Shown here: in pieces, positions 60,901 through 64,000 of the stretch
Layout: each line of letters starts with the position of its first letter
How positions within the stretch are numbered: the stretch's first letter is position 1
From: Aldrovandia affinis
Lineage: Eukaryota; Chordata; Actinopteri; Notacanthiformes; Halosauridae
Length of the DNA stretch: 64,000 bases
Reading direction: 5' to 3'
Assembly (NCBI GenBank): GCA_029706075.1
Contig: JAINUG010000139.1
Location: 2,463,510-2,527,509 of the forward strand
The notes under the pieces: generated by a model
What the model was told of the DNA's origin: nothing
The model's database searches: none
Seen by the model: the letters and a program-made list of their open reading frames with translations, nothing else
Program-made: the position numbers and the translations under genes

Positions 60901-63666
60901 AAGACATACAATGTACTTTTTAATTCTCTCTAATGGGTGCCCTACCTTACAATTATTTGTACGTGTTATTACAACATTAAGGGCTGCTCTATAAAACTCT
61001 TAAAAAAGCTAGTCTTGAAAAAATCTAAATAACTGAAAAAAATTATTATAATAATTAACAACTAAACCAAGAGAACAGTCAACCCTTTTGATTACAGATA
61101 ACAGATGCTTCATCCTATCAGACCACTGCCTACTCGGTACAGGGAAATTGTCTGTGTTAAACTTCAGAAAGAAATATCTTTGACAAGCTTGTACTGGTGT
61201 TCAGTGTCTGTGCTGGCACATTTCACAAAGGACATTGCCAGAGTTCGTGTCTGATTCAGCAAGTCTTTATCGCTGTTGAAATTAAAAGTTTTAAAGATGG
61301 GGGGAAATCAAGAGGTGGGGGAGGTGTGTCGACGTTGACAAATGTGCAAAAGTGATGGAGATATGGAGAACAAGAAAGGAAAACGGGAGAACAAAAAAGG
61401 GAAAAGAGGATGTCAATATCAGTGAAATATCCATGTTACTAAAAGCTTTAAGAGATTATTAAGCAAATGCATTCGTAAAGTATTACAAACAAGATGGCGG
61501 TAAACCAACAGAAGAGAAAGGAAGGGGTGGCCCGTGTTGACAGGAACATGACAAAGCCGTGAAAGCACCACATCACACAACCAGGCATCAGAGAAGAAGG
61601 TACGGAACCAAACTGAAATAAGGTGACACGTATTCATCTCTAAAAAGGAGGGCATGCAAAACACCAGAGAGTAGGCCTTGAAATTAACATTATCTTTAGA
61701 ACCAGCCAGTATTGCTGAAAAACTACATATTTTACCTACAAGTTTAACATTGAGTTGGACCCTTTTGTCTTGCACACAACACTTTCCGTTTAGATTTTAA
61801 AACTCAATGACACTGTACCCAAAAAACCCACAGACAATCCCATGAGCTCAAATGTATAAGGCAGCCTATGAAACGGTAATGTTGGACAGGGATTGGTTGT
61901 AGTGCTTTCCTTGACAATAATATCCTATGAATATTACCACAAATAATATAGCATGGAAATTACTATCATGTGCTGCCTATTAATTCATGCTTTCATCTTA
62001 GTGCCTCAGGGGTAGAACCAGGATTGTCCCTCAGACATCAACACAAAATCTGGAGAAAGTTCTCCACTGATGCAATGGATTCCTGAACATACTTTTGATT
62101 TTTTTCACATTGTGGCCTGAAGTGAGCTACAAGTGATTTTGGTTGCATTTAGCCACCAAATATGGTATGCCGTTGTCAAGGAGAGTGCTTACGAACCTCT
62201 GTCAGTCGTCCACAACAATAAGCTACAGTGGTAGAGTAAAGCCTTTCTGTCTATTTCAGCACATGAGCTATTCTGTTGTTTTTAAGTAAGGGTCCGTTCA
62301 TTGAGTTCTGAGCGTTAAATGGAGACCAAAAAGGGTACGAGCCAAATTGAATATTAAAGCAAACACAGCCAAAGTGGCTGGTAAAGCTGATGATGATGAT
62401 GGTGATGATGATTACTATTATTATAATCATTATTATAATAATTATTATTGGTGTTATTGTTTTTATGTTTATTATTATTATTAATTAGAATAATAATAAT
62501 TTCAAGCCATGTGAGAATAATCAGGCATTCCAATAGTGTTTCCACTTACAAGACTAACAGACTGACTGGACTTATATAATGTGTATTATAGAATTGCTGT
62601 AATTAGGGCTGGGAAAGTGAGGTAGGTTTCATTAACCCTATGATAGGAGGAGGTAATAATTCTGCTGTCAGTCATTGGCCCCTATAAACTAATCAAAGAC
62701 TGCTCTCCCTTAAAAAAAACACTGGTTCTGATCAGTATTATTGATAACACGCTCATCTTGGGTTTCATGAACCCTCACTCTCCCATTAATAGCAGTAATA
62801 TACAGTCCATTCGTAAAGTATTCAGACCCCTTCACTTTTTCCACATTTTGATATGTTACAGCCTTATTCTAAAATTGATTAAATTCATTTTTTTCCTCAT
62901 CAATCTACACACAATAGCCCATAACGACAAAGCAAAATGTTTTAGAAATGTTTGTACATTTATTACAAATAAAAAACAAGTATTCAGACCCTTTGGTTTT
63001 TACTCTGACATGCACTGTCAACTGTGGGACCTTATATAAATTCAATTGATTGTGCCTTTCTTTAAAGCATGTCTACAAAAGTCCCAATTCAATTTGCCAA
63101 GCAGGTGAACTCTCTATAATCAAGTTCTGTTGAGACATCTCAAGGATGATCAAAGGGAAAGTCCCCAGGATGCACCATCATTGAAATGCTCAATTTCTTC
63201 TTTCCCAGTTACTGGGTTTGTCATAGCAAATGGCTTGGTCTGAATGCACTTATGTAAATGTGATATCAGTTTTTAATTTTGAATAAATCAAGTTCAAAAG
63301 GATTCAAAGGGAACAAAGACCTGTTTTTGCTTTGTCATTATGGGGTTTTTATTTTGAATAAATACATTGGACCTGAGGTCAATTAAAAAATCAATTTTAG
63401 AATAAGGCTGTACATTCTACATTAAATACATCCTACATATTCAGTACATCCTACACATTTACATTAGACACTACTTAAAAAGTTCATCCACAACAAGAAC
63501 ATAGGCATACGCTGTTCACTATCCGAACCCTTCGGGTAAATATGATTTAAGAAAATCAAGCTCCCTACCTTTGTTCAAGCTGCTTCATGGTTGCAGTTAT
63601 TTGATTGGTCTTCTCCTCCAGCCGTGTGATGATGTCATTCTTCTGTTTCATGTTGTCATCAGAACG
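54926..63666 (-). CDS. rufy2: RUFY2, carboxy-terminal part (coiled coil + FYVE)
   Basis: RUN and FYVE domain protein, an endosomal adaptor binding PI3P. The RUN half lies beyond the right edge. Seven minus-strand exons: 63569-63666, 60441-60560, 59883-60012, 58490-58584, 56668-56716, 56063-56143, 54926-55069; 717 nt, 239 codons including stop, all junctions in phase. The first five exons code a long charged coiled coil (for example [36 protein letters not shown]). The last two code the FYVE finger: [22 protein letters not shown] with the basic R(R/K)HHCR signature, then CSDNELPLP and VCDTCH, giving the expected eight zinc ligands. The 56143 end is the better of two acceptors because it keeps phase with the preceding exon. 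The family's usual start is not in this window. Confidence 0.95.
56360..56649. mobile_element. hAT-type element beside a rufy2 splice donor
   Basis: Ends CAGGGGTGTCCAAACC and GTTTGGACACCCTG. Perfect 8-bp target-site duplication AGCTAATC at 56352-56359 and 56650-56657. The right end is 18 bp from the exon at 56668-56716, on its donor side. Confidence 0.95.
56717..58489. other. rufy2 intron, nothing recognised
   Basis: AT-rich intron between the exons at 56668-56716 and 58490-58584. The 200-codon reading frame at 56767-57375 has no recognisable domain, a biased composition and no splice context, so it is not called a gene. Confidence 0.5.
58760..59050. mobile_element. Old Tc1-like remnant
   Basis: CCAAATGTATTCATACCCTT resembles a Tc1 terminus, and CTCAGTCCACAAATGGCTTA with the following GATTGAGGTGTGGGTTTTGA resembles an interior segment of Tc1 transposons. 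Heavily decayed. Confidence 0.4.
59567..59765. mobile_element. hAT-type MITE in a rufy2 intron
   Basis: Ends CAGGGATCTCAAAC and GTTTGATATCCCTG. Flanks TGTTAAAG (59559-59566) and TGTTAGAG (59766-59773) match at 7 of 8. Confidence 0.85.
60561..62384. other. Part of a rufy2 intron without recognised content
   Basis: Purine-rich and AT-rich sequence with no exon in phase with its neighbours. A poly-G run is at 60613-60623. Confidence 0.45.
62385..62500. repeat. ATG/ATT trinucleotide microsatellite
   Basis: GATGATGATGATGGTGATGATG passes into interrupted ATT/AAT repeats over roughly 110 bp. The apparent poly-Asn and poly-His reading frame on the minus strand is a product of this repeat. Confidence 0.9.
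62800..63412. mobile_element. Internally deleted Tc1-like element
   Basis: The left end has CAGTCCATTCGTAAAGTATTCAGACCCCTT-type sequence, a common fish Tc1 terminus, followed by CTTATTCTAAAATTGATTAAA. The right end carries the inverse, TCAATTTTAGAATAAGGCTG, at 63393-63412. The interior has no intact transposase. Confidence 0.75.
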
Positions 63667-64000
63667 CTGTCGAGATAAAAGACAGTACCTAAAATCTAGA
63701 ATCACCTTGCAGGAAGGAGCCATCCTGTGATCCAAGATTGTTAGCCAAAACAGCCTGTATCAATCGCAGCCAGCATGGCACTCAGGCAGTGTCGACCAGC
63801 AAGAGCACCTTATCCAGAGCAACCAACAAAACAAATTGCACAGGCGCAGGAAAATATAAGAGTACTAATACTACAGAAAGAGGATCAGAAATACTGTCTG
63901 TTAAATTGTAGCCAAGAAGTACTAGAATCAACTGTACAATATATTCAACCAATCAGACAATATATTCAACGAATATGATGACATATCCAACAACCTGAAA

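Noticed and set aside
62354-62545. Poly-Asn/poly-His peptide on the minus strand
   Set aside because: Product of the ATT/ATG microsatellite.

Overview
The window is nuclear DNA from a ray-finned fish. It holds intron-containing vertebrate genes, L2/CR1-type LINEs, tRNA-derived SINEs, Tc1-like and hAT elements, and a fish-type Ty3/gypsy retrotransposon. The species cannot be named from the sequence. No prokaryotic-style operons, CRISPR arrays, rRNA genes or convincing stand-alone tRNA genes are present.

Layout, left to right. (1) 1-8795 (+): ppm1g, a nuclear PP2C phosphatase, complete in ten coding exons except for the A of its start codon. (2) 9.4-11.2 kb: SINE and LINE debris. (3) 11557-14370 (-): a multi-exon gene I do not recognise; seven exons keep frame and a tandem duplication covers its last visible splice donor. 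(4) 15.5-18.2 kb (+): a decayed L2-type LINE with a foreign insert. (5) 19.2-21.5 kb: a Tc1 element containing a SINE that contains a hAT element. (6) 21584-33944 (-): pbld, nine exons, 287 residues. Its 9.7-kb intron 6 holds a Tc1 remnant split by a 5'-truncated LINE, itself split by a Ty3/gypsy element. That element has integrase upstream of reverse transcriptase, the Gmr1-like order. (7) 33.9-35.8 kb: a shared upstream region with a TCTCGCGAGA promoter motif. (8) 35806-47028 (+): hnrnph3, ten coding exons, 390 residues, with three quasi-RRMs and a 31-bp minisatellite in its last intron. (9) 47.3-52.9 kb: a 5.5-kb DNA transposon with ~280-bp inverted ends. It codes for a large broken protein with an XPG/FEN-like nuclease signature and a cysteine-rich CXC tail, and was itself hit by a hAT MITE and an LTR-like insert. 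(10) 54926-63666 (-): the 3' part of rufy2 (coiled coil plus FYVE finger), running off the right edge.

The pbld (-), hnrnph3 (+), rufy2 (-) order matches the conserved vertebrate block on human 10q21; ppm1g lies elsewhere in human (2p23). The host genes have unrelated cellular roles (phosphatase, PhzF-like protein, splicing factor, endosomal adaptor). Exon coordinates come from reading splice sites by eye. For all four named genes the summed exon lengths keep frame from end to end, which is the main internal check.
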